A stretch of 64,000 nucleotides of DNA from Proteiniphilum propionicum (GTDB lineage Bacteria > Bacteroidota > Bacteroidia > Bacteroidales > Dysgonomonadaceae): the NCBI RefSeq assembly GCF_022267555.1, contig NZ_CP073586.1, forward strand, positions 3,762,501 to 3,826,500, written 5' to 3'. The position numbers were made by a program, and so were the translations under genes. Of this stretch, positions 25,385 through 35,354 are shown piece after piece. Position 1 is the stretch's first letter. The number at the start of each line of letters is the position of its first letter. The notes under the pieces were generated by a model that had not been told where the DNA came from, made no database searches, and worked only from the letters and a program-made list of their open reading frames with translations.

Positions 25385-26494
25385 TTATTTTCTTAAAAGA
25401 AGCGTTACCTTCAAGCAAAGATCAAGGAAAATAATTTTAGCATTGCCGTTTTGTTCAATTTGCCTAAAGGCAAGTGAAAATTCATTATTGAACTCTTCAA
25501 TGTTTTTCTCATTGATAAATGGTGCAAACCGATTGCCGAATTGCCACTCATCATCCTGCAGATATACCATATCCGGTTCATTGAGGTTGCTAACAAAATA
25601 TTCACGGAACAACCTCAACGAATAGAGTAGAAATCCTTTCTGCATTTCACGGCCGATTCCCGCAATCTTATTTGATATCTCCTTTATGGATTTTATATTG
25701 CCTGATACGGAGGAACGCATCATGCTTTTAAACAGATCAAATAAATAATCCTTAGTGTCAGATGAACTGATTATTTCAACAGCATTAGTAAAACTGCCGT
25801 TGGCGATGTGGGCAACAGACACTGCGCTCTCCCTCTCCAACCCAAAGTTCTGCTGTATTGCGATTACCATTTCTTCTTTTTCAATTGCACGGATATGAAG
25901 AGGCTGGCATCTTGACCAGATGGTTTGGAGTACATTCTCCCTGTCTTCCGAAACCAATAAAAAGACTGTATTTCCAGGTGGTTCCTCCAATAATTTCAGC
26001 AGCTTATTGGCACAGGAATCGTGCATTTTCTCAGGAAGCCACAAAATCATTATCTTGTAAGGAGCTTCATAAATCTTAAGATTCAGCTTCCGGATAATCT
26101 CATCGCTCTCTTTAGAGTAGATGACGCCCTGAGCATTTTGTGCATCAATAAAACTTAGCCACTGGTTGATATTGAAATAGGTGTTTTCAGACAGAAATTT
26201 TCGCCATTCAGGAAGATATTCGTCACTCACCTTAGACTTTACCACAGGGAACACGAAATGGAGATCGGGGTGTGCCAGCTTATCGAATTTATGACATGAC
26301 GGACATTCACCACAGGCATCTTCTGCGCCTCGGTTGCTGCAATTAAGATATCTGGCATAGGCGATTGCAAGTGGCAACTTCCCAACTCCCTCAGGCCCAT
26401 AAAACATTCTTGCGTGTGGTACAAAGCCCTCATGAACTGAGTTTATAAGTTGTTTTTTTACATCGTAAAGCCCTATGATATTGCGAAAATACAT
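25385..26494 (-). CDS. holB: DNA polymerase III delta-prime subunit
   Basis: 369 residues. AAA+ clamp-loader fold: MFYGPEGVGKLPLA carries the P-loop, CGECPSCHKFDKLAHPDLHF the zinc-binding Cys residues, and LLKLLEEPPGNTVFLLVSE with TIWSRCQP the arginine-finger (SRC) motif. The C-terminal collar domain is divergent, as usual. It is part of the clamp loader that places the beta clamp on DNA. Confidence 0.9.
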   Translation of the reverse strand: MYFRNIIGLYDVKKQLINSVHEGFVPHARMFYGPEGVGKLPLAIAYARYLNCSNRGAEDACGECPSCHKFDKLAHPDLHFVFPVVKSKVSDEYLPEWRKFLSENTYFNINQWLSFIDAQNAQGVIYSKESDEIIRKLNLKIYEAPYKIMILWLPEKMHDSCANKLLKLLEEPPGNTVFLLVSEDRENVLQTIWSRCQPLHIRAIEKEEMVIAIQQNFGLERESAVSVAHIANGSFTNAVEIISSSDTKDYLFDLFKSMMRSSVSGNIKSIKEISNKIAGIGREMQKGFLLYSLRLFREYFVSNLNEPDMVYLQDDEWQFGNRFAPFINEKNIEEFNNEFSLAFRQIEQNGNAKIIFLDLCLKVTLLLRK

Positions 26495-26519
26495 TTATAC
26501 CTGTCCCGCTTAACGAAGT

Positions 26520-27470
26520 TTAATAAATCTCCTTTGCAACACGATAAACACTCTCCGTAGCCATCAACGAATAGAAATGAATGCTGGGTACCTGCTTTTC
26601 TATGAGTTCCCTGCACTGTTTAATGCACCACTCCACACCAACTTCCTTTGCTTGGTCATCATTTTTGCACTTTCTGAGCTCTTTCTCCAGTTCTTCGGGA
26701 ATATCGGAACGAAAAACCTGCGGCAACACTGTCAACTGACTTAACAGGTGAACAGGCTTTATACCCGGGATGATGGGAACAGTAATACCTGCTGCACGGC
26801 AACGATCAACAAACTCAAAATATTTGCGGTTATCGAAGAACATCTGTGTTACAAGATAGTCGGCTCCATTATCGACCTTCATTTTCGTGTAATATATCTC
26901 AGACTCCATATTTGGAGACTCTTCATGTTTCTCCGGATAACATGCCATTCCATATGAAAACGGGACTTCTGGAGGCGTAAAGGTGGAGCCGTCGAAAGCA
27001 ATACCTTTGTTGTAGTTGTTAACCTGTTCCTGCAATCCTGTAGCATGAGGATGGCTATCCATTTTTCGTTGATCGGCATCTAGCTTTTTTGTGTCGCCTC
27101 TTAACAGTAACAGATCGGTCACTTCCAGAAATGACAGGTCAATGAGTGCGTATTCCGTCTCTTCTTTAGTAAAGCCCTGAGAGATTATATGCGGTATGGC
27201 TCTTATGCCATATCTGTTCTGGATAGCGGAAGCTATAGCTACCGATCCGGGCCTTTTTCTTACATTAACTTTTCGATACACCCCGTTCTCATCTTCCTTG
27301 TAAATATTTTCACTGTGATGAGTTGTAATATTGATGTATTTCGGATCGAACTCCTTCAGACGGTCTATAGTGTCGAAAACCTGTTTGATGCTATTGCCTT
27401 TAATAGGCGGCAGCAGCTCGAACGAAAAGGCAGTCTTCTGCTTATTATCTATCAATTCCGAAACTTTCAT
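26520..27470 (-). CDS. metF: Methylenetetrahydrofolate reductase
   Basis: 316 residues, FAD-dependent TIM barrel. FSFELLPPIKGNSIKQVF, INITTHHSE, LLLRGDTKK and LVTQMFFDNRKYFEFVDRCR with IPGIKPVH match MetF. It reduces 5,10-methylene-THF to 5-methyl-THF for methionine synthesis. Length is slightly above the ~295-residue norm, mainly from a loop around residues 130-150. Confidence 0.93.
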   Translation of the reverse strand: MKVSELIDNKQKTAFSFELLPPIKGNSIKQVFDTIDRLKEFDPKYINITTHHSENIYKEDENGVYRKVNVRKRPGSVAIASAIQNRYGIRAIPHIISQGFTKEETEYALIDLSFLEVTDLLLLRGDTKKLDADQRKMDSHPHATGLQEQVNNYNKGIAFDGSTFTPPEVPFSYGMACYPEKHEESPNMESEIYYTKMKVDNGADYLVTQMFFDNRKYFEFVDRCRAAGITVPIIPGIKPVHLLSQLTVLPQVFRSDIPEELEKELRKCKNDDQAKEVGVEWCIKQCRELIEKQVPSIHFYSLMATESVYRVAKEIY

Positions 27471-27474
27471 ATTA

Positions 27475-28797
27475 TTATTTAAAAATTGCTCTCACAACAT
27501 CCATTCCATTGGCGTATAACACCAATCCCAAAAGCAGCATCATACCGGCTACCTGAGCGTATTCCATAAATTTCTCGTTAGGTTTCCTTCTCACTATCAC
27601 TTCATAGATGAGAAACATAACATGTCCTCCATCAAGTGCAGGGATAGGCAGTATATTCATGAATGCAAGAATAACCGATAAAAAAGCAGTCATCATCCAG
27701 AAAGCCTGCCAGTTCCACTGTGCAGGGAACAAATTGCCTATAGCGCCAAACCCACCCAGTGATGAGGCTCCCTCTTTGGTGAACACATATTTGAACTGTG
27801 CCACGTAGTCTTTAAGTGTCTGAATACCCAATCTTATCCCTGCCGGCAATGACTCAAAAAAACTATACTTGAGCGTAACAGTCCGGTAGATCTGAGGTGC
27901 AGACATCGCGTAAAAGCCCAGCGTCCCTGCTGAATCTACCCCTGCAGTAGTTGTATAAAGCACACCGTTTCGGTAATAATCGAGGGTAACCTGCTGATTG
28001 CGGTTGCTGTCAAGTGCTGAACGAAGATCACCGAATACCGGTGTTATAATGCCGTTCACACCTACTATGCTATCGCCGGGGATCAACCCTGCACGCTGTG
28101 CAGCACTCCCTTCCATAGTCAGGTATACAACTGCCGGAATGCGGTATGTGGCAAATCCCTCCTTATCTTTCAGCAGATTCTCCATCAACCCCTTGCTCAT
28201 ATTCAGTATAACCTCTTCGCCATTACGCAATACAGTCACTTTTTCGGCATCCGCCACATCAAGGAGGGTGCGTACTCCAAAGCGCTCCAACTCCTTGTTA
28301 TCAGCCCTGAGCAGGATGTCCCCATCCTGAAAGCCGGCGCTATGGGCTGCCTGGCTGAACTCCATTCCCTGGGTAACATTCTTAAGCGGGAGATAAGTAT
28401 CACTCCAGGTGAAAAGCACCATAGAATAGATAAAAAAAGCCAGCAACAAGTTAAACAGCACCCCGGCAACCATAACCATAAGACGCTGCCAGGCAGGTTT
28501 TGAACGAAACTCCCACGGTTGTGCAGGCAGAGCCATCTGCTCTTTGTCCATGGACTCGTCAATCATTCCGGCAATCTTTACATATCCCCCAAGAGGCAAC
28601 CATCCGATGCCATATTCGGTTTGGCTGTTCCTGGGTTTATATCTTAAGATTGCAAACCATGGATCAAAGAATAGATAAAATTTCTCTACTCTGATCTTAA
28701 ACATACGCGCAAAAATATAATGCCCAAACTCGTGCACAATCACCAAAATTGACAAACTCAAAATGAGTTGCAGCGCTTTAATTAAAAATGTCTCCAT
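27475..28797 (-). CDS. rseP: RIP metalloprotease RseP (site-2 protease)
   Basis: 440 residues. VHEFGHYIFAR at ~21-31 is the intramembrane HExxH zinc site, and NILPIPALDGGH near residue 385 is the second S2P motif with the third ligand Asp. One or two PDZ domains lie between (AGLIPGDSIVGVNG). Several hydrophobic segments place it in the inner membrane, where it cleaves anti-sigma factors. The gene starts 113 bp after dxr on the same strand, the usual order in this phylum. Confidence 0.93.
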   Translation of the reverse strand: METFLIKALQLILSLSILVIVHEFGHYIFARMFKIRVEKFYLFFDPWFAILRYKPRNSQTEYGIGWLPLGGYVKIAGMIDESMDKEQMALPAQPWEFRSKPAWQRLMVMVAGVLFNLLLAFFIYSMVLFTWSDTYLPLKNVTQGMEFSQAAHSAGFQDGDILLRADNKELERFGVRTLLDVADAEKVTVLRNGEEVILNMSKGLMENLLKDKEGFATYRIPAVVYLTMEGSAAQRAGLIPGDSIVGVNGIITPVFGDLRSALDSNRNQQVTLDYYRNGVLYTTTAGVDSAGTLGFYAMSAPQIYRTVTLKYSFFESLPAGIRLGIQTLKDYVAQFKYVFTKEGASSLGGFGAIGNLFPAQWNWQAFWMMTAFLSVILAFMNILPIPALDGGHVMFLIYEVIVRRKPNEKFMEYAQVAGMMLLLGLVLYANGMDVVRAIFK

Positions 28798-28910
28798 CCG
28801 GTTTTTTTACGTCACACGCATTACACGTGTATTTTTAGTTATTTGATTTATTCCTATTCTCCTTGTTCTCCGGTATAATCAGCTTAGATTAACCTTTTCT
28901 TTTATTTAGC

Positions 28911-30071
28911 TTACCCGTAACACTCCAAAGCTATCACTCTTGTTTCCGCATCGGTATGCAGATAGTCGCTCAGGGACGGTGATTGCACAAACGTTGCTCT
29001 CTGCAGCGTTCTCTCTATAAGACTGCTCATTTGCAAAAACCCAATCTGTTCCTTCAAAAAAAGCGCAACAGCCACTTCGTTTGCAGCGTTCAGAATACAT
29101 GGCATATTCCCGCCTGTTTTAATGGCTTCGTATGCAAATGTCAGGTTCGGAAATTTCTCTATGTCAGGCTTTTCAAATGTCAGGTCCTGCACTTCAAAGA
29201 AGTTGAGCGGTTTAATGTCCGACTTCAGCCTCACAGGGTAAGAGAAGGCGTACTGTATAGGCATGCGCATATCAGGCTGCCCCAGCTGCGCCATCACTGA
29301 GCTGTCCTCAAACTGTACCATAGAGTGAATAATAGATTGCGGATGCACAACCACCTCAATCTGAGAAGGCTCAACTCCAAAAAGCCATCTGGCCTCAATC
29401 ATCTCGAACCCTTTATTTATAAGGGTTGAAGAGTCAATCGTCACTTTCTCACCCATATTCCAGTTGGGATGAGCAAGCGCCTGTGCTTTGGTGACACAAC
29501 CAAGCTGTTCTTTCGAAAAAGTACGGAAAGGCCCCCCTGAAGCGGTAAGCCAGATCTTGTCGATTCTGTTGTTACCCTCACCGTTCAAACATTGAAAGAT
29601 GGCTGAATGTTCGGAATCAACCGGCAAAACAGCTGCTTTATATTTTAACGCGAGAGATGTAATCAGTTCACCTGCTACTACCAGAGTCTCTTTGTTTGCA
29701 AGTGCTATGGTTTTTCCTGCCATGATTGCGTTGATGGTTGGTTCCAAACCTGAAAACCCCACCATAGCAGTTAGTACCATATCAATATTCTTATCACGCA
29801 CCACTTCCCCTACTGCCTTGCTCCCGGCCCATACCTTTATGGGAAGGCTTCTCAAGGCAGATTTTAGCTGTTCGTATTTCGATTCATTAGCTATTACAAC
29901 AACTTCGGGAAGAAATGCCCTAGCCTGCTCAATAAGAAGTTCCACATTATTGTTGGCAACAAGCGCATAAGCCGCAAACCTACTGGAATGCCCGGCAATA
30001 ACACTCAGCGCCTGCGTTCCTATGGAGCCGGTTGATCCTAAAACAGCAATATTTCGTTTTCTATCTTCCAT
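28911..30071 (-). CDS. dxr: 1-deoxy-D-xylulose 5-phosphate reductoisomerase
   Basis: 386 residues. NIAVLGSTGSIGTQALSV is the NADPH-binding loop, followed by LANKETLVVAGELI, PVDSEHSAIFQCL, the substrate-loop TASGGPFRTF and KVTIDSSTLINKGFEMIEAR. Complete by family length. It makes MEP, the first committed intermediate of the non-mevalonate isoprenoid pathway. Confidence 0.95.
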   Translation of the reverse strand: MEDRKRNIAVLGSTGSIGTQALSVIAGHSSRFAAYALVANNNVELLIEQARAFLPEVVVIANESKYEQLKSALRSLPIKVWAGSKAVGEVVRDKNIDMVLTAMVGFSGLEPTINAIMAGKTIALANKETLVVAGELITSLALKYKAAVLPVDSEHSAIFQCLNGEGNNRIDKIWLTASGGPFRTFSKEQLGCVTKAQALAHPNWNMGEKVTIDSSTLINKGFEMIEARWLFGVEPSQIEVVVHPQSIIHSMVQFEDSSVMAQLGQPDMRMPIQYAFSYPVRLKSDIKPLNFFEVQDLTFEKPDIEKFPNLTFAYEAIKTGGNMPCILNAANEVAVALFLKEQIGFLQMSSLIERTLQRATFVQSPSLSDYLHTDAETRVIALECYG

Positions 30072-30155
30072 ACAGAAATGATGTACGTGTAAAAACGTAC
30101 AAAGATAATAAAAAATAGGGTCTTATTCCTACAGATTGACAGCGGAAATACTTCC

Positions 30156-31196
30156 CTAAGTGAATTGTGACAGTATCTTCAATGTATCCTCTACGGTATA
30201 TGTCACAACTGTTTTGCTGCCATTCATCACTGTCCAGCACCTGTTTTCCTCATCCACAGACAGCTCCAGTTGAGCATCTTCTGTTATTTTGTATCCTTTC
30301 CTCGATAGTGCCTTTGTGGTCCATCGTGCCATCAGGCCGTCAGGGTTTTTCACACGGGTAGTTATAAACTTATCCAATTGCTTTTGCACCACAAAACTCC
30401 CGTATTCCTTATCGAACACGTAAGAACGGTGACGAAACACCTTGTCGAAACTCCCATTTAATACCATATCTTCCGGTACTCCAACGGTAACGCCCTTGCC
30501 TTTTTCCATCAACCACAGCTTGTCAGCCACCTGAATAGCGGTCTCCAGTTCGTGTGTTGAGATGAAAATTGTTTTGCCTGTTTCACGTGCCAGCTTCTGC
30601 AGCAGCAAAAGGATATTAATACGGTTTGGCAGATCGAGGTGCGAAGTGGGCTCATCAAGCAATATCACAGGAGTATCCTGTGCAAGAGCACGGGCAATAA
30701 AAACCCTTTGGCGCTCTCCGTCTGACAGTTCGTATATGTTTCTACCTTCAAAACCATGCAAACAAGCCATCTCCAGGGCTTCAGAAATAATTATATTATC
30801 TTCATCGGAAAGGCTTCCCAGCCATCCCGTATAGGGGTCCCTGCCAATGGAGATAAGCTCTCTCACGGTGAATGATGCCACCGGCTGCTGCTCCGTAAGC
30901 ACAACGGAAAGTAGTCTGGCCCGCCTTTTGGGCGGGATCTCGAGCAAGTTTTCATTATTAAGAAAGATTTCTCCTTGAAAGATAGGCTGAAGGTGGGCAA
31001 TAGAGCGCAGTAGAGTAGATTTTCCGCAACCATTCTTCCCAATAAGCACAATCAGCTCCCCCTTTTCGGCAGAGAGTGTAAGGCCCGACTGAACTATCAC
31101 AGCTCCTTTTTTGTCAGGATAACCTATACTTACATTAGAAAGATGCAGAAAAGGCATATCTATTTTTTCGATTTCCGAATTGGAACAGGTAATCAT
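30156..31196 (-). CDS. ABC transporter ATP-binding protein, iron/cobalamin type
   Basis: 346 residues. Walker A IGKNGCGKSTLL, a signature with Asp for Gly (ELSDGERQRVFIARAL), Walker B VILLDEPTSHLD, and the H-loop ISTHELETA; this order and spacing match the FecE/BtuD group that powers siderophore or B12 uptake. About 75 extra residues at the C-terminus (after VVQKQLDKF) are not part of the ATPase. No permease gene is adjacent. The ATG directly follows the TGA of rimM, so the two are cotranscribed. Confidence 0.87.
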   Translation of the reverse strand: MITCSNSEIEKIDMPFLHLSNVSIGYPDKKGAVIVQSGLTLSAEKGELIVLIGKNGCGKSTLLRSIAHLQPIFQGEIFLNNENLLEIPPKRRARLLSVVLTEQQPVASFTVRELISIGRDPYTGWLGSLSDEDNIIISEALEMACLHGFEGRNIYELSDGERQRVFIARALAQDTPVILLDEPTSHLDLPNRINILLLLQKLARETGKTIFISTHELETAIQVADKLWLMEKGKGVTVGVPEDMVLNGSFDKVFRHRSYVFDKEYGSFVVQKQLDKFITTRVKNPDGLMARWTTKALSRKGYKITEDAQLELSVDEENRCWTVMNGSKTVVTYTVEDTLKILSQFT

Positions 31197-31718
31197 TCAC
31201 TCATCTATTAACCCTTCAGGCAAATACATTTCAATGATTTTTTTCTCCTCGTCAATGGCAGCAATAAAATCTTCCGTGGCTGGAATAAGCAGCTCTTTAT
31301 CTCTATCTTTCACAATAAAAAGAGTGTTCAGTGTAGAATCATCTACTTCATCTATTAACCCAAGCACTTCACCATGCTGATTTACAACAGTGTACCCAAC
31401 AAAGAAATCCCAATTGAGACCATTTTCGGGTATCGCCTGTTTAACTGTTTTGCGAGGAATAAAAACATCTGTATTGACATACTTCGATGCCGTATTCTCG
31501 TCGTCTACATCTTCAAACTTCACCCTCGCAGTTCTATCAGTAGTAAATGTAAACTCTTCCACGAAAAAGGGTACGGGAATTCCGTCAATCTCAAGAAGAT
31601 AATATTCGCAATCAACCTCGGCATACTCAGCCTTACTGAACAGGATGATTATCTCCCCTCTTATCCCGTATGGTTTCTGTGTACGCCCCACCTGAATTAT
31701 ATCTTTTTTGGAGATCAT
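31197..31718 (-). CDS. rimM: 16S rRNA processing protein RimM
   Basis: 173 residues. The N-terminal RimM domain opens VGRTQKPYGIRGEIII, and the C-terminal PRC-barrel contains DFFVGYTVVNQHGEVLGLID and LLIPATEDFIAAID. It binds ribosomal protein S19 and assists maturation of the 30S head. It lies 6 bp after the DUF4290 gene. Confidence 0.92.
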   Translation of the reverse strand: MISKKDIIQVGRTQKPYGIRGEIIILFSKAEYAEVDCEYYLLEIDGIPVPFFVEEFTFTTDRTARVKFEDVDDENTASKYVNTDVFIPRKTVKQAIPENGLNWDFFVGYTVVNQHGEVLGLIDEVDDSTLNTLFIVKDRDKELLIPATEDFIAAIDEEKKIIEMYLPEGLIDE

Positions 31719-31724
31719 AATAAA

Positions 31725-32339
31725 TTATTTTCTTCGTTGAAACTTGATATTCTTTAGTTTATCACGATTTGTATTCACCTTCACTTCAGAGATAGTATAC
31801 ATAGCCGGATCAATCTTTATTTTTCCTCCCGACATTTCGTACAGATCTTGAAAAATCTTCTCATCATCTACTTCCTTGTTCCACTGTGTATATGATTTTT
31901 TCATCTGGTTGAGAAGAAGTTTCAACAGATGATCTTTTTTATCGCCATCCTCCATACTGGCAGCAATCTTTATCATCCTATCCAGAATTTTCCCGTAATG
32001 ACGGTACTGCATAGAAGGACGGCTGTAATCAAGATGCCCCGGTGCAGTGTTCAACTCTTCCCTGGTTATTATCTCATATGGGTACTCAATGTCAAGTTTA
32101 AAGTCAGACATGATAGCCAGATGGTCCCACAAAATGTGTTTGAAATTATTGACATCTCGCAAATGAGGGAACATATTCCCCATTATATCGATGACTGTGT
32201 AAGCACATTTTTTTCGCTCTTCGGGATCTTCTATTCCAACACAGTGATCAACCATGTTCTGTATATTACGCCCATATTCCGGCAAAGCCAATTTTTTTTC
32301 TTGTGTATTGTATCTCATCTTATTTTGATCTTTATTCAT
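31725..32339 (-). CDS. DUF4290 protein
   Basis: 204 residues, highly charged and helical, with MRYNTQEKKLALPEYGRNIQ near the N-terminus and NMFPHLRDVNNFKHILWDHL; this is the conserved Bacteroidota DUF4290 family, often next to rimM as here. No function is established. There is no signal peptide, so it is cytoplasmic. Confidence 0.82.
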   Translation of the reverse strand: MNKDQNKMRYNTQEKKLALPEYGRNIQNMVDHCVGIEDPEERKKCAYTVIDIMGNMFPHLRDVNNFKHILWDHLAIMSDFKLDIEYPYEIITREELNTAPGHLDYSRPSMQYRHYGKILDRMIKIAASMEDGDKKDHLLKLLLNQMKKSYTQWNKEVDDEKIFQDLYEMSGGKIKIDPAMYTISEVKVNTNRDKLKNIKFQRRK

Positions 32340-32413
32340 AATTTTTTCTTCTATATAAGCTCAGGCATAAAGCCTCTTAAAATTATCAATAACAGGTCAT
32401 TGTCCTGTTTTTT

Positions 32414-33361
32414 CTATCTTAATTTAAGCAGATCGCCCTCAGCGGGAATATACTCATAATTTTTTTTATTCAACCTGTATAGGTTACGCAACTGAATTCC
32501 ATACAGCTGCGAGATGCTGTGCATCGACTCACCCACTTGAACCGTATGAAACTCATAAGGCAATACTGCACGTTTATTTTTCTTCTGGAAATATACAATA
32601 TCTCCTTCATTCAACGGGAAATCCCCGGGAACCTCATTGAACTTCAACAGATCTTTCTCCTTAAACCCGAACTCTTCAGCAATGCTGCCAAACGTATCTC
32701 CGTAAACAGCAATAACATAAACCAGGCCATGAGTAATATAAGGCTGATGTGTCCATGTTGCATGTGACATCTCTGCTTTTTTCAGTTCATCACGCTCTTT
32801 TCTGCCAACCCCTTTGTGATATTTTTTATCATCAAAGCGATAAAGTTCATAATCCTCAATAAGTTTAATAAGCTTGTTGGCATAAGCCCTGTCTGTAGCA
32901 TACCCCATCTGCTGCAAACCTCTGGCCCATCCCTTGTAATCGGTTATCGACAATTCAAAAAGAGGGCTGTAGCGTACTCCGCTTACAAGAAACTCAGAGT
33001 GATCCTGATAGGAATCTTCAACCTTTGCATAACGGCGGAAACAATCATTCGGCGAATCGTCAGCAGCATAAACACGGGGGCCTGTCCATCCACGATGGCA
33101 CTTAATCCCAAAATGGTTGTTTGATCTGCGTGCAAGATCGCTCATACCTGCCCCCGACTCCAATATTCCCTGCGCAAGTGTAATTGACGCTGGTATTTTG
33201 TATCTTTTCATGTGCTCTATTGCCAAATTACTGTACCTGTCAATATAATCAACATAGGTACTCACTCCGGGCCGTCCGGAAAAACCTGCGGTGACAAATA
33301 AAAAAGCCACAACTACAAATAGCTGTAAAATATTAGTATATTTGCGATATAAATCTTGCAT
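32414..33361 (-). CDS. Glucosaminidase-domain peptidoglycan hydrolase with LysM
   Basis: 315 residues. Signal-type N-terminus (QLFVVVAFLFVTAGFSG), then a GH73-like glucosaminidase domain (ASITLAQGILESGAGMSDLA and NNHFGIKCH, with the catalytic Glu in QGILESG), then LysM-like repeats: GDTFGSIAEEFGFKEKDLL and HTVQVGESMHSISQLYGIQL. It would cut N-acetylglucosaminyl bonds in peptidoglycan in the periplasm. Confidence 0.88.
   Translation of the reverse strand: MQDLYRKYTNILQLFVVVAFLFVTAGFSGRPGVSTYVDYIDRYSNLAIEHMKRYKIPASITLAQGILESGAGMSDLARRSNNHFGIKCHRGWTGPRVYAADDSPNDCFRRYAKVEDSYQDHSEFLVSGVRYSPLFELSITDYKGWARGLQQMGYATDRAYANKLIKLIEDYELYRFDDKKYHKGVGRKERDELKKAEMSHATWTHQPYITHGLVYVIAVYGDTFGSIAEEFGFKEKDLLKFNEVPGDFPLNEGDIVYFQKKNKRAVLPYEFHTVQVGESMHSISQLYGIQLRNLYRLNKKNYEYIPAEGDLLKLR
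33337..33344 (+). promoter_or_regulatory. Putative -7 element of cdd
   Basis: TATATTTG matches TAnnTTTG and lies 24 bp upstream of the cdd ATG at 33368. A clear -33 TTTG is not seen at the right spacing. Confidence 0.35.
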
Positions 33362-33367
33362 TACAAT

Positions 33368-33850
33368 ATGAAAGAAATCAATTTAACCACAAAGATAGGT
33401 GTTTATCTCATAGAGGAATGCTCTGAAGTAGAAAAAAAACTTATTGAAGCAGCAAAAAACGCCACAAAAAACGCCTATGCCCCCTATTCCGAATTCAGGG
33501 TAGGCGCAGCTGTATTACTACAGAACGGCAAAATAGTTTCCGGAAACAATCAGGAAAACGCAGCATATCCATCTGGATTATGTGCTGAGAGAACAACCAT
33601 CTTCTTCAGCAATGCATCTTTTCCCGACCAAAAGATCGAAGCGATTGCCATTGCTGCCTATTACAACGGAAGATTCACCAATGATGCCGTCACTCCCTGC
33701 GGAGCCTGCAGGCAGGTACTTCTTGAAACGGAGAACCGTTTTAAGTCGCCAATAAAAGTATTGATGTACAGCAATGAGGCAGTATATACAGTGAACAGCA
33801 TAAAAGATCTGTTACCACTTAGTTTTGGAGATAGGTTATTGAAGAGTTAG
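33368..33850 (+). CDS. cdd: Cytidine deaminase
   Basis: 160 residues from the ATG at 33368; a start 12 bp upstream is also in frame. APYSEFRVGAAVLLQNG, SGLCAERTTIFFSNA (the catalytic Cys-Ala-Glu) and TPCGACRQVLLE (two zinc Cys) are diagnostic. It deaminates cytidine and deoxycytidine to uridine forms in pyrimidine salvage. Confidence 0.93.
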   Translation: MKEINLTTKIGVYLIEECSEVEKKLIEAAKNATKNAYAPYSEFRVGAAVLLQNGKIVSGNNQENAAYPSGLCAERTTIFFSNASFPDQKIEAIAIAAYYNGRFTNDAVTPCGACRQVLLETENRFKSPIKVLMYSNEAVYTVNSIKDLLPLSFGDRLLKS

Positions 33851-33856
33851 AGTGGC

Positions 33857-34351
33857 TTAAAATGATGCTTCGTAAAGCGTTACCAGATACCATTTTTTAT
33901 CTATCAGTGCAAAATAGTAATCGGCATATATGCCATTGTTAATACCACGTATCTCCACTACAGCTGTATCATTTTTATATCGTACCATCTGACAGTACTG
34001 ATCGTATGTACGAGTTAAAAAGGTGCTGTCATAAGTCAGATCTAGTAGCTCCCAGTCATATTTTCCAATAGTTTCTTCCATGAGCGCCATACCTTGATGT
34101 TTTGCATTTGGAACAACAACCCTTATTGGAAATTTTATGCGTTTTAACTGGAACGACTCTTCCTCACTAAATTTCAGGAGAAATTGATCAAACTCCTCTT
34201 CAGCATCTGATGAATCCGATGAAACACCCCGGCCCTTTACAATCTGTTCCTCTTCTTTACCCGAAAAAGAATCTTTCTTGCCCGTCCCCCAGGAACAAGA
34301 ATTCAGGAAAAGAAGAAACAAACAGGAAAAAACAAGAGCATAAAGTCTCAT
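33857..34351 (-). CDS. DUF4348-type lipoprotein
   Basis: 164 residues. Lipobox FLLFLNSC with the cysteine at ~19, an acidic Ser/Glu linker, then a domain with FDQFLLKFSEEESFQLKRIK and YYFALIDKKWYLVTLYEASF that resembles the DUF4348 family of Bacteroidales. Convergent with cdd, ending 7 bp from it. Function unknown; location outer or inner membrane. Confidence 0.65.
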   Translation of the reverse strand: MRLYALVFSCLFLLFLNSCSWGTGKKDSFSGKEEEQIVKGRGVSSDSSDAEEEFDQFLLKFSEEESFQLKRIKFPIRVVVPNAKHQGMALMEETIGKYDWELLDLTYDSTFLTRTYDQYCQMVRYKNDTAVVEIRGINNGIYADYYFALIDKKWYLVTLYEASF

Positions 34352-34484
34352 ACGAAATATATTAATTACTGTGAACTATTTTTGGTACAAAGGTATAAAA
34401 AAAGTTGATAACCAAACAGTAATGCAATTTTTTTTACAAAATTTCATTTCTTGCTTTTCCCTATAGATTAAAAGAAAATATCCT

Positions 34485-34492
34485 TATCTTTG
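34485..34492 (+). promoter_or_regulatory. Putative -7 element of the DUF4922 gene
   Basis: TATCTTTG fits TAnnTTTG, 20 bp before the ATG at 34512. No good -33 partner at 19-21 bp. Confidence 0.35.
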
Positions 34493-34511
34493 TTTTCAAA
34501 AGCAATAGCAA

Positions 34512-35354
34512 ATGAATCTTCAAGCGGAAATAGACAATCTGTTCTCCTCCCAGATGAAAAAATGGGAACAGTTGAGAAATGGTATTAGGCAACTCGATGA
34601 TACTGAAGAAAAAGTGATCACATGGGGAGATGGGTTCAATGTAAAAATACAGTTCAACCCGGCCAGGATGGTCTCCACAAGTGCAAAAATTGACAAAGAA
34701 TCGATTGAAAATCGCCCCTGCTTCCTTTGCGAAGCTAATCGTCCCGCCCTGCAGAAGGGTATACTATTCATGGAGAAATATATCATTCTATGCAACCCTT
34801 TTCCAATTCTCAGGAATCATCTGACCATTCCCCTTCATTCACACGTACCGCAACTTATCCGCAACAAGGTGGGTGATATGCTTTCGCTTGCAGAACAACT
34901 GCCCGATTATGTGTTGTTTTACAATGGCCCAAAGTGCGGAGCATCGGCCCCCGACCATTTTCATTTACAGGCCGGGCTGAAGTCGCCACAGCTGCTTCAG
35001 GGCGACAATGTACTTCGCTCATGCCTGATGATAGAGAGCGGAAATAAAAGTGAGGTGGAAGAACTTTTTGAAGATGTTTATCAGTATCTTCACCATCGCC
35101 AGCCGAAAGAAGATGAGCCAATGATAAACATCATCGCCTACATAGAACAAAACAGATACAAACTAAACCTATTCCCTCGTAAAGCGCACCGTCCCAGACA
35201 ATATTACGAAAACGGCAGTAAACAGCTTCTTATCAGTCCCGGGGCACTAGATATGGCAGGTATGATTATATGCGTAAGGGAAGAAGATTTTAAAAAAATA
35301 GGTACACACGATATTGAAGACATCTATTCTCAGGTCTCTTTGCCGGTGATCTGA
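34512..35354 (+). CDS. DUF4922 protein, HIT/ADP-ribose-phosphorylase-like fold
   Basis: 280 residues. RPCFLCEANRPALQKG, CNPFPILRNHLTIPLHSHVP and the HIT-like DHFHLQAG motif place it in the DUF4922 group, related to GalT/Ap4A-phosphorylase/GDP-hexose phosphorylase enzymes. The HxHxQ region would supply the nucleophilic His. The exact substrate is unknown. Rightward, 140 bp before serB. Confidence 0.8.
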   Translation: MNLQAEIDNLFSSQMKKWEQLRNGIRQLDDTEEKVITWGDGFNVKIQFNPARMVSTSAKIDKESIENRPCFLCEANRPALQKGILFMEKYIILCNPFPILRNHLTIPLHSHVPQLIRNKVGDMLSLAEQLPDYVLFYNGPKCGASAPDHFHLQAGLKSPQLLQGDNVLRSCLMIESGNKSEVEELFEDVYQYLHHRQPKEDEPMINIIAYIEQNRYKLNLFPRKAHRPRQYYENGSKQLLISPGALDMAGMIICVREEDFKKIGTHDIEDIYSQVSLPVI